The notes beneath the pieces were generated by a model that saw only the letters and a list, made by a program, of their open reading frames with translations, did not search any database and was not told where the DNA came from. DNA of 64,000 nucleotides from Cokeromyces recurvatus (Eukaryota > Mucoromycota > Mucoromycetes > Mucorales > Mucoraceae). This document shows, one piece after another, positions 13,104 through 24,103 of this stretch. Position 1 is the first letter of the stretch. Each line of letters opens with the position of its first letter. The stretch covers positions 806,001 to 870,000 of the forward strand of contig NW_026251395.1 of NCBI RefSeq assembly GCF_025118155.1. The letters run 5' to 3'. The position numbers were made by a program, and so were the translations under genes.

Positions 13104-13785
13104 TCTCTTGTTTCTTTGTCATATCTACCTTTTGATATACTCTTGCTTCTTCTAATGGATGACTTGACTGTAGTATATGTCTACCTCGAAGTAAAAATGA
13201 ACCTACACCTCCTCCACTACTGCCTATAAAACCAATACCGGGTTTAAATGTTGATATTTTATTATCTGTAGTCGGTGAGGATGATAAAACCCTTTCTTTT
13301 TCTTCTTCTTTGTTTGTTATTACAGATTCAACTTGATCAGTTGGACGATGCTTTTTAACATAGTTGGGTAAATTGATCCGACTTATGACTAAGGCTGGAG
13401 TAGTATTAGCAGAAGGAGTTTTTAATGTTGGTTTATGTTGATTATCAAATGAGGAGTTTTGTACATTGAATGTTGTTATAATGGAATGATTTGCGACAGT
13501 ATTAGTCTTATTGTTATTATTAGTATTATTACTTGAATGACAAAAGAATGAAAGCCCCGGGTTACTTTCTGCTGACAATTGTCGAATCATGGGAGTTGTT
13601 GTCATTGTAGTAATGGAGGATGTACTTGAAGACGACGAACCATTATAAGGCTGTTGTAAAAGCTGATTAGAAAATAAATACTGTTGTGTTTGTTGTTGTT
13701 GTTGTTGTTGTTGTTGTGTTTGTTGATTAAACGGACGGATTATATTGACAGCCTTTGGATTTGGCGTCAAGTCCTTTGATAGCAT
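12076..13785 (-). CDS. Ser/Gln-rich coiled-coil protein, function unknown
   Basis: Exons (transcript order): 13785-13072, 12995-12883, 12818-12761, 12695-12542, 12467-12076; about 476 residues with frame kept at every join. The N-terminal 240 residues are low-complexity (a Gln run, Ser/Thr and Asn stretches) and end in a Glu/Arg-rich segment encoded by a GAGA repeat. Exon 2 encodes a short coiled coil (IEDLEIEKKSLLTLNQTLET). Exon 4 encodes an acidic helical segment (ILELEKCIKDEDAAFERIRT). The C terminus is basic and rich in Ser-Pro/Thr-Pro (SPSSSPVSTKIGPSSPPSTS), with many potential proline-directed phosphorylation sites. I do not recognise the family. Composition suggests a cytoskeletal or scaffold protein, but that is inference only. 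Confidence 0.72.
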
Positions 13786-14360
13786 TTAAAAAAAAAAAAA
13801 AAACTAAACTAAAATTTACAAACAACAAAGTTGATTAAATTACAAAGAAAAAAGAAAGAATAATATTATGAACAAAAAAAAAAAAAAAATAACATAATGT
13901 GTATATAAACACAGAAAAAAAAAAAAAAAAAAAAAAAACTTTGATTCTTTTAATTTATTGTATTTGTTTTTTTGTTTTTTTATATTTTGACAAATTTGTT
14001 ACCAAGACAACGAACTTACCCCCCCCTCCTAATATAGTTATTAATATGTTCCTATTGTGTAATATTACATTACAGTTCATAAGAACAATAAATAAAATTT
14101 ATCCATCTTCATTATACCCTGCTTATTATAAACAAAATCTCTTTTTTGGAAAGTGTAAGTTTCACTTATAAAATTCATCCCCTGAATATTATCTAATATC
14201 TTTACACAAAAAAAAAGTAGTAAACTGAATCTTAGCATCACCATTAAACTAGTTTTAACATTACTACAAACTTGATGTAAACTATTCTTTCTTTTTATAC
14301 ATGCTATCTTTTTTTTTCTAATACATAACTGTATATATTTATATTTATATTTATATATAT
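13786..14360. other. AT-rich spacer
   Basis: No gene or RNA seen. The stretch contains several poly-A runs (13790s, 13870s, 13916-13938) and lies between the unknown coiled-coil gene's start and the UBC12 stop. Confidence 0.5.
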
Positions 14361-15228
14361 TTACTTCGCCAACACATCATCATATTGAACACCATCAAAA
14401 GATCCTCCAACAATAGATTTCTTGACATTAGTCTCAAATTGTTTTCTGTTATGTCTCAATATTTCAGCAGCATCTAGAAAAAGAATAGCAAATATACGTT
14501 AATATCGAAAAATATATTATTTTCTTTTTCGCTCTCTCTCTCTCTCTTTTTTTTTTTTTTTTTTTTTTTTTACCTTTGTTCAATGGATCATCTGCATTAG
14601 GTTCGAGGAATAAATATTGTAAACCGACTAATACAGCTTGTAATGAAAGAACTGGTTTCCAATCCTCACGTAAAATATTTAAGCAGATGTTGCCTTCCAA
14701 ATCAATATTGGGATGATAAATCTAATATGAAATCCAAGTTAATCCATCTACTTTGTTTACTCATATTTTGTTCTCTTTTACATATAACTATATATACCTT
14801 TTGAACACAATGAACTTTTGGTGGTTCATGAGGATAATTGTTATTAATAGTAAACGTAAATCTAAATAAGCCTTGAGTATAGAAGCCTAACTTACATTGT
14901 AAATAATAATAATAATACTAACATTAACTCATAGTCTTCTTTTTTTTTGTTTTCACTAACCTTCATCAGGATGAATAGTAACATTGAAATTAAGAATGTT
15001 TGAAGGATCAGGGAAATCTAGTTTTATGGTATCAGGTATATCTAATTCAGCAAGATCTAATCATTTCAAAAAAAAAAAAATAAAGTTAATTCCAAAAAAA
15101 AAAAGAATAATCAATCTAACTTGGAGCTGCAAATTACCTTTTTGAACACGGATTTGGGCTGCACTTGTTCTAGGTTTCTTTTTCTCTGCCTCTGCTTCTT
15201 TAGACTTTTTCCCCCAAATTGAATACAT
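14361..15228 (-). CDS. UBC12: NEDD8-conjugating enzyme UBC12 (UBE2M type)
   Basis: Exons (transcript order): 15228-15138, 15056-14961, 14886-14798, 14721-14574, 14473-14361; about 178 residues. The E2 fold is complete: [20 protein letters not shown], the loop [15 protein letters not shown], then [20 protein letters not shown] with the catalytic Cys at about residue 105, [20 protein letters not shown] and [18 protein letters not shown]. The [11 protein letters not shown] and [12 protein letters not shown] blocks separate UBC12 from ubiquitin E2s. The N-terminal Lys-rich extension ([18 protein letters not shown]) corresponds to the segment that docks on the NEDD8 E1. It attaches NEDD8 to cullins, activating cullin-RING ligases, the class that the F-box protein at 36.6 kb would serve. 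Confidence 0.94.
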
Positions 15229-15688
15229 CTTTTCTACTGTGTGCTATGTATGAAAAAAAAAAAAATATTTATCATCAATCACTGCGTATGTTAAGTTAGA
15301 GAAAAAAAAACTCCGAAAATGAATAATTTTCCAAAGATTTTGGAATAGTATTGATCTTCATCATGTTCATGTGTCACAAGAGTTTCAATGAATTTTCATC
15401 TTTTCTTTTTTTTTTTTTCCTTTACAAAATTAAAAAAATTAGACTCAGAGTTTCTTTTGAATTAATTATGAATGTATATTTGGTAGTAGAAGAATGAAAA
15501 GAATACATGTTGTTTAAAAGGGGAAAGTTATTATTACTTTTATTATTCAGATAGTATAAACTAGTCTATGAAAGCTACAGACAAGACTGATAATAAATAT
15601 TATGTAAGAATCCAGTCATAATTCATTCTCCTCCTCCTACTGATTATCCTTTACTACTCCTTTTTATGTTGATTCATGTTTGTGTATC

Positions 15689-15730
<42 letters not shown>

Positions 15731-16102
15731 TCGCTTGACTGTTCTATGATCATGAAACATAACACATCAAATAATAATGCACAAGACCACGTCTATGATA
15801 GGCTTTCTTTTACAATTGAATATGATACATGACTTAAAATAAAAACAAGGGAAATCATATAATACATAAATAATGCATATAAATATGTGTGTAAAAGCAT
15901 GACACATCTTTATCATTTACATACATCTAATTGTATATCTAAAAGAAAAGAAAAAAGGATATCCATGTATTTAAATAAATATTTACTATGTAGTATTATA
16001 GATTTGTATGTAATATAGATAGATAGATAGAAAAGGGTATATGTAGATGATATGTACATTTCAATAGTCATAATAATGCGTGTGAAATAGAATAAATTTG
16101 TA
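15229..16102. other. AT-rich spacer
   Basis: No gene found. It holds poly-A runs (a 38-nt tract at about 15690-15727) and a short GATA repeat near 16017. It serves as upstream region of UBC12 and 3' flank of the cyclin gene. Confidence 0.5.
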
Positions 16103-16712
16103 CTATAAATGATATTGTTGGTCTAGAACATCTTCTATTAAATCCATTTCTAATGTCTTTCCATGTATATTTAAATATTCTTTAATTGATTCAACATTTA
16201 CGAATAAATTATATTTGATAAGACCAAGAAAAGATCTTTCCATTAAATTGATGTCCTTAGGTGTGTATATATAATCAGTCATCATTACTATGGATTGACT
16301 TGTTAAGCAAGTTCCCGTTTCAGATAGAAATTTGGATGCAGTCATGATTGCAGCTAAAAAGAGACGATAAGGTGTATCCATATCTCCACGAGCGTGACTA
16401 GGTAAACCCGTCTTTAATCTTTGAAGATAAATTAATGAGACTAGACAAACACAAGGTGATAGTCTTGAACGTTGAAAGACATTAGCGATAAATTCATTTA
16501 AAGGGGGTAGTTGTTGACACTTTTTAGTACGTAAAGAAGAACAAGGTAACAATGTAGTTGCTGTATTTGTTGTAAAAGCTAATATATAAGAAGAAGAAAA
16601 ATACATGAGTATACACACACACACACACACACACACAAATATATATATTATGTTATATATAGGCTTTACATAAAAGTGCTTCAGGACTTTTTGAGAAAAC
16701 TGTAGTAGGCAT
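16103..16712 (-). CDS. PHO80/PCL-family cyclin
   Basis: Exons (transcript order): 16712-16670 and 16578-16103; about 172 residues. The core is a single cyclin box: LNEFIANVFQRSRLSPCVCL, VSLIYLQRLKTGLPS, then YRLFLAAIMTASKFLSETG and INLMERSFLGLIKYNLFVNV. The helix order and the AAIMTASKFL and MERSFLGLIKYNLFV patterns match the PCL1/2-PHO80 cyclin group, which partners PHO85/CDK5-like kinases. The intron carries an AC run (16615-16636 on +), which makes an unspliced reading begin with an artefactual Cys-Val repeat; splicing to the ATG at 16712 removes it. The specific CDK partner cannot be read from sequence. Confidence 0.84.
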
Positions 16713-17647
16713 TATCAAGTTAAAGAAAAAGAAAAAGAAAAGAAAAAGACAAAAAAAAATAAAATAAAATAAAGTCCTATTTTAGTTGATTACACATATT
16801 CATCTTTTCTGTCAATAATACTATTTCTTATTAACCAATCAACTGTTGAATACTTATTTATTCCATTGTTGTTGCTGATTATTATATACATAGACAAACA
16901 TTATAATAGGGTCCATTATTAACATATAGAATAATGTATTTTTTTTTCACGACTACTACTACTGTTTGTTCCTTAAAGAAGATGATACTTTTATTTCTTG
17001 ACTAAAAATTATTATATTTCAACATGATGGATGGTCTCTTTTTAAAATGAAAAATTGAACATACATTTAGAACGTGAACGTGAAAAATGCTACTGCAAGT
17101 TGGGTAAGTATCTTGTGAGCTCATGAAAACTTGTCTTTTTTTTTTTTTTTTTTTTTTCCTTTTACAATGTCACATGATATTTAAAGAATTTCCATTTTTA
17201 TTACATAATTTTATGAACAAATACGCATGCTATTTTAATACATTTTTGTATATGTGTATATACTTCTTTTAGTATCTGATATTTTAAAGTTTATAACAAC
17301 ATGGACATCTCTTCTAACTTTTTTTGTATGTCCTTCCTCTTCTTTTGAATTTTAAAGATCCGACCCCCGCGCTTATTACAAATAAGATGACTATACTCAT
17401 ACCCATACCTTTATTACATTAAAAATAGACGGTGTCAATATATTTTATTTACAAATATATATATATTATACATATATATAAAGGAGTAAGGGATATATAT
17501 ATATATGTGTGTGTGCATGTGTATGTAAATGTGAGTGCTGTATAATAGATTGTGTGTATGTAGAAAAGCAAGAGTGATAGAGTAGTTGGTTAAAAATAAA
17601 TAAATAATGATGATATAAGCAACAAATAAAAGGTTCTTTTTCTTTTC
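16713..17647. other. AT-rich spacer
   Basis: About 0.9 kb between the cyclin start and the ISU1 stop with no reading frame I can support. Contains a T tract at 17134-17158 and TA/TG-rich stretches at 17450-17530. Confidence 0.5.
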
Positions 17648-18273
17648 TTATGCTCTTGCACTACGTTTTTTCTTATAATCATTAATAGCAGATTTAATAG
17701 CATCTTCAGCTAACACTAATAAATGGATCAAACAATAATGAGTCATCAATAAAAATAGAATCATATTTTGACTTACTCGAACAATGTAACTTCACAGGAG
17801 GTAAACATAATTCTTTGGCAATTTCAGTATTCTTGATTTGTCCTGCCTGTTCAAGTGTCATGCCACGAACTCGTTCAGTCATAAAACTACTTGAAGCAAT
17901 AGCAGAACCACAACCAAAGGTCTTGAATTTTACATCAACAATTTTACCTGTAGCATCATCTACCTTAATTTGTAATTTCATAACATCACCACAAGCAGGT
18001 GCTCCTACAAGTCCAGTACCCACATCGAGATCAGTCTTAGGAAAGGAACCTACATTACGAGGACGTTCATAATGATCAATAACCTATGTTTCAAAAAGAA
18101 AAAAAAATTAATAATTTTTCTTTTTTTTTTTGTAAGAAAAAAAAAATTTTTTTTTCTTATGTGTATTATAATATTATTACTTTTTCATGATAAAAACGAG
18201 CTCCAGAAATAGATAAAGGTTTTTGGATAAGACGTGTTGACTTATTTAAAGTATTAAAAGTAGTACGCAACAT
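17648..18273 (-). CDS. ISU1: ISU1/IscU iron-sulfur cluster scaffold
   Basis: Exons (transcript order): 18273-18181, 18083-17777, 17715-17648; about 155 residues. Residues 1-31 form an Arg/Ser-rich mitochondrial presequence (MLRTTFNTLNKSTRLIQKPL). The scaffold starts at VIDHYERPRNVGSF. The three cluster-ligand Cys are visible: PACGD (about 62), FGCGSA (about 89) and KLHCSML (about 132), with the assisting Asp next to the first. LPPVK, the Hsp70/HscA recognition motif, is at about 125-129. The last intron splits the Met after HCS. The protein assembles [2Fe-2S] clusters in the matrix with NFS1, ISD11 and frataxin. Confidence 0.96.
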
Positions 18274-18350
18274 TATTATTATTTATGAAATAAAATAAAA
18301 GAATATATAAAATAAAAATGTAAAAAAAAAAGAAACAAAAAGAAACGAAA

Positions 18351-18395
<45 letters not shown>

Positions 18396-18879
18396 AATCA
18401 GATTTTTTATATAGATTAAAATAATGATTTTTGACGAATCAAATGAATGATGATAACTTTCTTATCTGATTGGTATAATATTTTAATAAGCTCAAAACCG
18501 GGCCTCCACATTTAAACCGAGAAGGAAAAAAAAAAAAAAAAAATCACTTTATTTGCCGAACTAGCCCACCACCACTATAATCCTGTTTACTCAATTATTT
18601 TATCTAAAATTGGAAATGAAATTTATAACTTTTTTGTCTAAATTAGGCTTAGACTCAGATGTTCTATTGCTGCTTCTTGTTAGTTGTAGTTAAAAATAAT
18701 TACAAAATAAGAAAAAAAAAATATACACTTTTACCATCACTACTACTACAAGTAGTAGTAGTAGTAGTAGAATTATTAGGTTGATATTTTCAAGTAAGAA
18801 AACTCTTTTTCTTTTATTTGTTTTTTCCTTATTTTATCAGTTATTATTTAACGTCTCGTTTGTGTTTAGCATCAATGGT
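18274..18879. other. AT-rich upstream region of ISU1
   Basis: No gene seen. A 40-nt poly-A tract lies at about 18353-18391. A small imperfect hairpin made of ACT and AGT triplets lies at 18738-18770. Confidence 0.45.
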
Positions 18880-19110
18880 AGTCAGCATATTATACTAGCT
18901 TAAACTGAGACGGATGTTTACGATAATAGTGGCTCTCAGAATATATTCTTTCAATAAAATACCTTTGTGAATCTTGTTACATTATCCATCATGACATAAT
19001 AGCCTTGCATATCATGAATATTCAGTATAATCTAACGCTTCTTCAATATACTTGAGGAAATGTCCTGCTTTTGTTCCGCTACCAGATGAGCTACCTGTTT
19101 ATTTTTTTGA
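18880..19110 (-). pseudogene. Decayed DDE transposase fragment
   Basis: Read on the minus strand in two frames, this stretch gives SGSGTKAGHFLKYIEEALDY followed in another frame by MQGYYVMMDNVTRFTKV. This resembles the middle of Tc1/mariner/IS630-type transposases, where a GT..xHFL.FI segment precedes the second catalytic Asp in a hydrophobic-MDN motif; compare VFIVMDNCRVHH at 40.6 kb and IMDNAPIH at 53.0 kb. Stops and frame changes show it is dead. The extent is approximate and no terminal repeats were found. Confidence 0.4.
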
Positions 19111-19375
19111 AGAACTAGCTGTTTTCTTTCTTTCTTCCTTTTTTTTCTTTCTTCAAAGTATTATCTTTTGTACACTCTTTGAAACTCTATCTCTTTCTTC
19201 TCTTTAAAGCCATTATTCCTTTCAAATTGATAAAAATCAAAAGAGCCTTATTATCATGATCATCATAAAAAATAGCTTAATTGCCATAATTCAGTAGTAA
19301 GAAAGCTCACAGCCTAACTATTTAAAATGCATAAACTGCCAAGAATATCTTGTGCAATTGAAAAAAAAAAGTGTC

Positions 19376-19380
<5 letters not shown>

Positions 19381-19430
<50 letters not shown>
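19381..19430. repeat. (TG)25 microsatellite
   Basis: An uninterrupted run of 25 TG units in non-coding DNA, likely length-variable between strains. Confidence 0.97.
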
Positions 19431-19435
<5 letters not shown>

Positions 19436-19982
19436 CTAAAAGTAATATACAAAATGACATTTTTTATATTATTGATATCTTATCTACTCTTATTCTTTTA
19501 GGGAATGTATGAACATCATGCTCTGTTGTGTAACTGCATTTAACTAGTTTTGGCTTAATTACTTTACAAGAATGCTCAGCATATTCACATGAATATTTAT
19601 ACATATAAAAAAAGTAAACACACTTCTTACTTTCTTACTTTCTTGCTTACTTTCAAAGAAGACAGTAATGCTTTACTACATTCAAATAAAAGGCAAAACT
19701 TATCTCTAAAGTATTAAAAAGAAAAGAGAAAAAAAAAAGAAAAGGGGAAAGGTAGGAGAGAAGATTTAACGCAAAGTAAATTAAAAACAAAAAAAAAAAA
19801 AAATACGCTAAGATTAAACTTTAATAACTTCTCCTTCTTTTGTTTATTTTTTTTTTCTCCTGAATTTTACTATAAAAAAAAAAGTACATTTTTTCGTTTT
19901 TTTTCCTTTTTTTTTCTCTTCTTTTTTCCTCTAGCTTTTTTTTTATTTTTCCTATTCTTCTTTATTTTTACTTGAAACTATG

Positions 19983-20890
19983 GGTAGACATTGTCAGGGT
20001 TATGAAGTGTGCTCAAGTCACATAGCTTGGCTTACTTGAGTTTGTAGAACTGTCCGTTTATAACATGGCTAAAGGAGAGGGCCTAGACTCTCTTTTGGTT
20101 ACTACATGCATATCCGCCTTCACCTTGGGTTATTGCAACCTTAGATAATTGATGGGACCTTATCGAATTTTGACTGCTCAAGTTTGATTTATTTCCAAAG
20201 GAGGAGGGAAATAAAAAGGATACTTGGGGTTGGAAATTGTAAACCTGTTCCTTTTTTAGGGAGATTAGCGTACTCTTTGTCTGCACCATTGAAAGGGCTT
20301 ATCTCAAGGTTTAGTTTTTCTGTTTTTCTTTTTGGAGGTTTTTCCTTCTTTTTATTTTTATCTAGTTGCTGTTTATAAAATAAAAATAGATAAGGATGCA
20401 CAGCTTACGTTTCTGACCGTGGTTTTTTCATCTATTCATTTAGGTGAAGAATCCCAACTTGTATTTACTGTTAAGTCAAAAGTAGATGCTAGGGGTCAAA
20501 GAAGGGACATTCTCAGGTAAACAATAGTCAGGTCGTGCACTTTATATATCTGGATTCCTTCCACTTCGCCACGCTACAGGTCAGAATGTTTAGCCCGGCT
20601 TCCAATGAAACTTACATCCAACTGTATTTTTTTATTGGGTTATGGGGTGAGGAATCCTATCTTTTTCTTCTAGCAAGGCTTGGGTCAGGTTGGTACTTTG
20701 CCAAGTGTCTACTAGTTGAAATTGGACGTTTATCTTTCAAGTAGAAATTTAGAGGGAGAAGAAAAAATTACAGCCCGTATCAATTTGTGTATGGGTTGTA
20801 ATATTATTTTTGGGATTAGATATGCTTTCACCTTCTCGTGGTTAATCCTGTTAGTATCAAGTCTCTTTTAAAGAGATTTGAGAACTAAGA
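19983..20890. other. Unexplained tract, apparently less AT-rich than its flanks
   Basis: This stretch lacks the long homopolymers of its surroundings and reads as less AT-rich, but carries no convincing gene: frames on both strands are short and show no familiar motif. Near its 3' end is an imperfect hairpin (about 20768-20804, arms TTACAGCCCGTAT and ATGGGTTGTAA). A short inverted pair (CAGGGTTA near 19995 and TAATCCTG near 20843) lies close to the two ends. A solo LTR or other transposon remnant is the simplest guess, not shown. Confidence 0.35.
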
Positions 20891-21385
20891 AAAGCATCCT
20901 TTTTTTTTATAATATTAACAAAAATGAAAAAAAAACAATTTAATGAAATCGTGTTCTACAATAAAGTTGCTTCTCTAATAATATTTAATAATTAGGCATG
21001 TAATCCTTTCATTATTTTTTTTTTTTTTTTTTTTTTTTTTTGATAAACTCTTTTGTCTCATAAAATACTAATTGTATACTTTAATAAGGGAAATATATAA
21101 TTACTGGTTAAAGATAAAAATTGTAATATATATACAGTACTGTTCTCTATACAATTAAGCAAGTGTACGATAAAATATTCCATTACTATTATATATAATA
21201 ACGAAAATGAAATATAAGAGATATGAATACGATATCAGTTTATTTGTATAATAATAATATAATTTAGTAGAGAATACTTATATTCTCATATTTAATAATA
21301 ATAATCATAATAATAATATATAAAAGGTTCAATGATTTAAACATAATATATGTTTGTATATAGTTATGCTAATTATATGATACAT

Positions 21386-22602
21386 TTACTCTTTAATGAT
21401 GATTGTTTCATTATGCTCTACAATATGGGGTTCATCTTTATTCACTGGTCCAGGATCACCGGCATGATGATCTTCTTTGTTATTTCCAGCTTCAGGATTT
21501 TCTGTTCCAACAAAGATGACACCAAACTTCTGACCTCTATTATACATATATTGCCAAATGAACGAGATGATAAAGATAACGGGAATAAAGGCAATCATGA
21601 TGATAACATTACGAGTGAAAAGATAAAGAACTCGGTGGTATGGATTACCGTCCAAGATAGTTTTGATTCCAGCTAGATAACCAGTGTGTGCTAAAAAGTC
21701 AATACCTACCACAAAGCAATAGGCTCCAGTAAATGCAAAGGTAAATAGGAGCACATATTGTTCGGCAAAGAATGTAATAAAGCAAATGAAGACGGGGAGT
21801 GCAACTAACAAAGCAGCCCTTGCAACTGTTTGTGTTATTAATAAATCTGATTTACAACATAAAATATACAAAGCAAGTGTGAAGCCACCCAGTGCTATAT
21901 ACAACATATAATTATGATTATATTAAACAAATGTGATCTATTCAAAAAAAAAAGTAATATATATTATATACCTCCTACAAGATAAATAGAAATATTCCAA
22001 AAGATGGCGTAGATAATAGCACCTAAAAGTCCTAATCCAGCAGGGACAGCTATGATGGTAATATTATCATTGATATAACCATAATAAGGCTGATTATTTG
22101 TCATAGCAACCCAAGTAATCAAACCAAACGTTAAGAACCCACATACGGCGAGAGTGATTCGAAATGATCTAAAGCCAAAGATAATCAAATAGAGCCCCAA
22201 AACGATCAGGATAGCACCTACCACACCATTTTCTGGTGTAATACCCCTGCCTCCGTAGATAACAGCTAATAACGCATTATATTGATAAATATACCCAGCT
22301 ATAATAGCAATCTATGTAATTCTATTTAATTTATTACCTGGATCACTTGAAGCTGGAGCAGAAGTGGGTCTAATTGTAGCTGTAGCTGTAGCTGTAGCTG
22401 TAGCTGTGGTTGTGGCTGTGGTTGTCGTCTTTGATCCACCCGTATTATGAAGTTCCAAGACGTCTCGTTTTTCATTGATCACTGGTATTCCAAGATCTTT
22501 CATCTGTTTCTTGTTATCTATTTCATTACTATTATCTGCATATATTAAAATAATGAAAACTGATAATAAAATAAACACTTTTTGTAATAAAAATAACTTC
22601 AT
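21386..22602 (-). CDS. TMEM198/DUF4203-type multi-pass membrane protein
   Basis: Exons (transcript order): 22602-22338, 22298-21972, 21894-21386; about 366 residues. It begins with a signal peptide (MKLFLLQKVFILLSVFIILI), followed by a luminal Thr/Ala-rich linker encoded by a GCTACA repeat. Seven or so hydrophobic helices follow: AILIVLGLYLIIFGF, ITLAVCGFLTFGLITWV, a Gly-rich AVPAGLGLLGAIIYAIFWNI, ALGGFTLALYIL, ALLVALPVFICFITF and others. The pattern of small-residue-rich helices after a signal peptide fits the TMEM198/TM7SF3-like DUF4203 family. The cytosolic tail is charged (NKEDHHAGDPGPVNKDEPH). Intron 1 would be only 39 nt (22299-22337), very short, but it is needed to bypass a stop. Function is unknown. 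Confidence 0.78.
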
Positions 22603-23281
22603 TATTATAAAACAAGATGTAAGAATAAAAATAAAAAGTGAAATTGTTATCTTCTATTATTTTATTAGTAGTAACAGCCATGCCATAACATCTTCTATAT
22701 TAGGACAATGTTTTTTTTTCTTGTATGAATGTATGTATGTACATGTACCACTTTAAACGAAGAATAAGATGTAATTCAACTGTCATTTATAGCTACTATT
22801 AAGATAAACAAGTGTTTGTTTTCATAATGCACTTAAAATGTATATCTTTTATATATATTTATATATATAAAAGGCATTTTATATATGTTAATATGAATGT
22901 ATATCATTTCTCTTGATTATATTCCTAATATATCTTTGTGTATAACTGTAATTTCTATAATTGTCTACTATTTTTTTTTTTTTTTGTGTGTGTGTATGTA
23001 TAGAGGCTAATTCAAGGAAATAATCTTTTAATTTTTTGAATTCAAGCAAGTAAGTAAAAGGGATTCTGGAAAGCACGTCGAAAAAAGGTAAATGATTAGT
23101 TATTAATAGGCTAATAACTTTCTTCCTTATTAGATATGAATAATGGATGCAAGTAAAGCATTACAGCAATAAGTATACACTATTTAATTAAAATATATCA
23201 CCTGTAACATACATCTATGCTAATCTACTAAAGTAAATATAGCAAAGCAAATTAACGTAAATATGAATAGTATTTATTATT
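22603..23281. other. AT-rich spacer
   Basis: No supported gene. Upstream flank of the membrane-protein gene and 3' flank of the SWIM-domain gene. Confidence 0.45.
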
Positions 23282-23420
23282 CTATGCTATCCAATTGTAA
23301 TAACTTTCTGCAAATGATTCATTACTTAATTGTTCAAATTCAAACATGTTCAAAATGTCACTCAAGATGGCAGCTAACAAGTGTCGACACTAAATAGCAT
23401 ACACACCAAGTAAATAAATC

Positions 23421-23465
<45 letters not shown>

Positions 23466-23961
23466 CCTTCATTTTTACCATAACCATTTTATCTTCAATA
23501 ATAACTTGCTTTAAAAAGATATCGCATGTACAATGTCTAGGTAATAAAAGACAAGTGAACATATCTTTACGATATTTATTCTTTAACTCTAGACATGCAT
23601 CAGAAACTCTATATATAACTCGACCAGATTCACTTTGATATTTCTTTACTGCACACATTTCAAATTGAGTTTTCTTTCTTTCTTTCTTTTTTCTCTTTAT
23701 TTCAAAGTATTGTGTTTTTAGTTTTAATACCTGAATTATTTTCTGTAATGTGTAATGCCTCATATAATGTATCTTGAAATATTGAATATAGTAGTGATAT
23801 AAAGTCTTCCTTTACTTTAGATATGTTATATATTTATTTATATTTCTTTGGCTGATTTCTTTTTTTTTTGTTTTAATTTATTTGATTTCATAGTTACATT
23901 CTTTTGATTTATAAAGATCATCGATTACTTTGTCAATCAATGCATTTGAAACTTTTTCCAT
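23282..23961 (-). CDS. SWIM zinc-finger protein, SWS1/ZSWIM7-like
   Basis: Exons (transcript order): 23961-23898, 23814-23731, 23648-23479, 23389-23282; about 141 residues, matching the roughly 140 of animal ZSWIM7. The N terminus is MEKVSNALIDKVIDDLYKSK. The middle carries SESGRVIYRVSDACLELKNK, comparable to the SGRRVYQV block of ZSWIM7. The SWIM motif is formed across the last intron: RHCTCDIFLKQVIIEDKMVM, then CRHLLAAILSD, i.e. CxC...CxH. A long poly-A/poly-T run fills the last intron (23424-23465 on +) and hides the final exon. SWS1 proteins act in the Shu complex with RAD51 paralogues in homologous recombination. Family assignment rests on the motif, length and order. Confidence 0.8.
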
Positions 23962-24103
23962 TTTATTGTAGAAATTAAAAAGCAAGCATTTTTTTTTCCC
24001 TTTAATCATTACATTATTTTTTGCTGAGGTTGAAATTCAAGAATACTAAATAAGAATACATTGCTTCTGCTTAATACTTGGGGGGGGTTTTTTTTTATAA
24101 GTA

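Noticed and set aside
13899..14171. Plus-strand ORF rich in Lys and Phe
   Set aside because: Arises from poly-A/T tracts, no recognisable segment, no splice context.
20083..20744. Several 60-70 codon ORFs on both strands in the 20 kb tract
   Set aside because: They overlap one another, lack motifs and none is clearly better; kept only as an unexplained tract.
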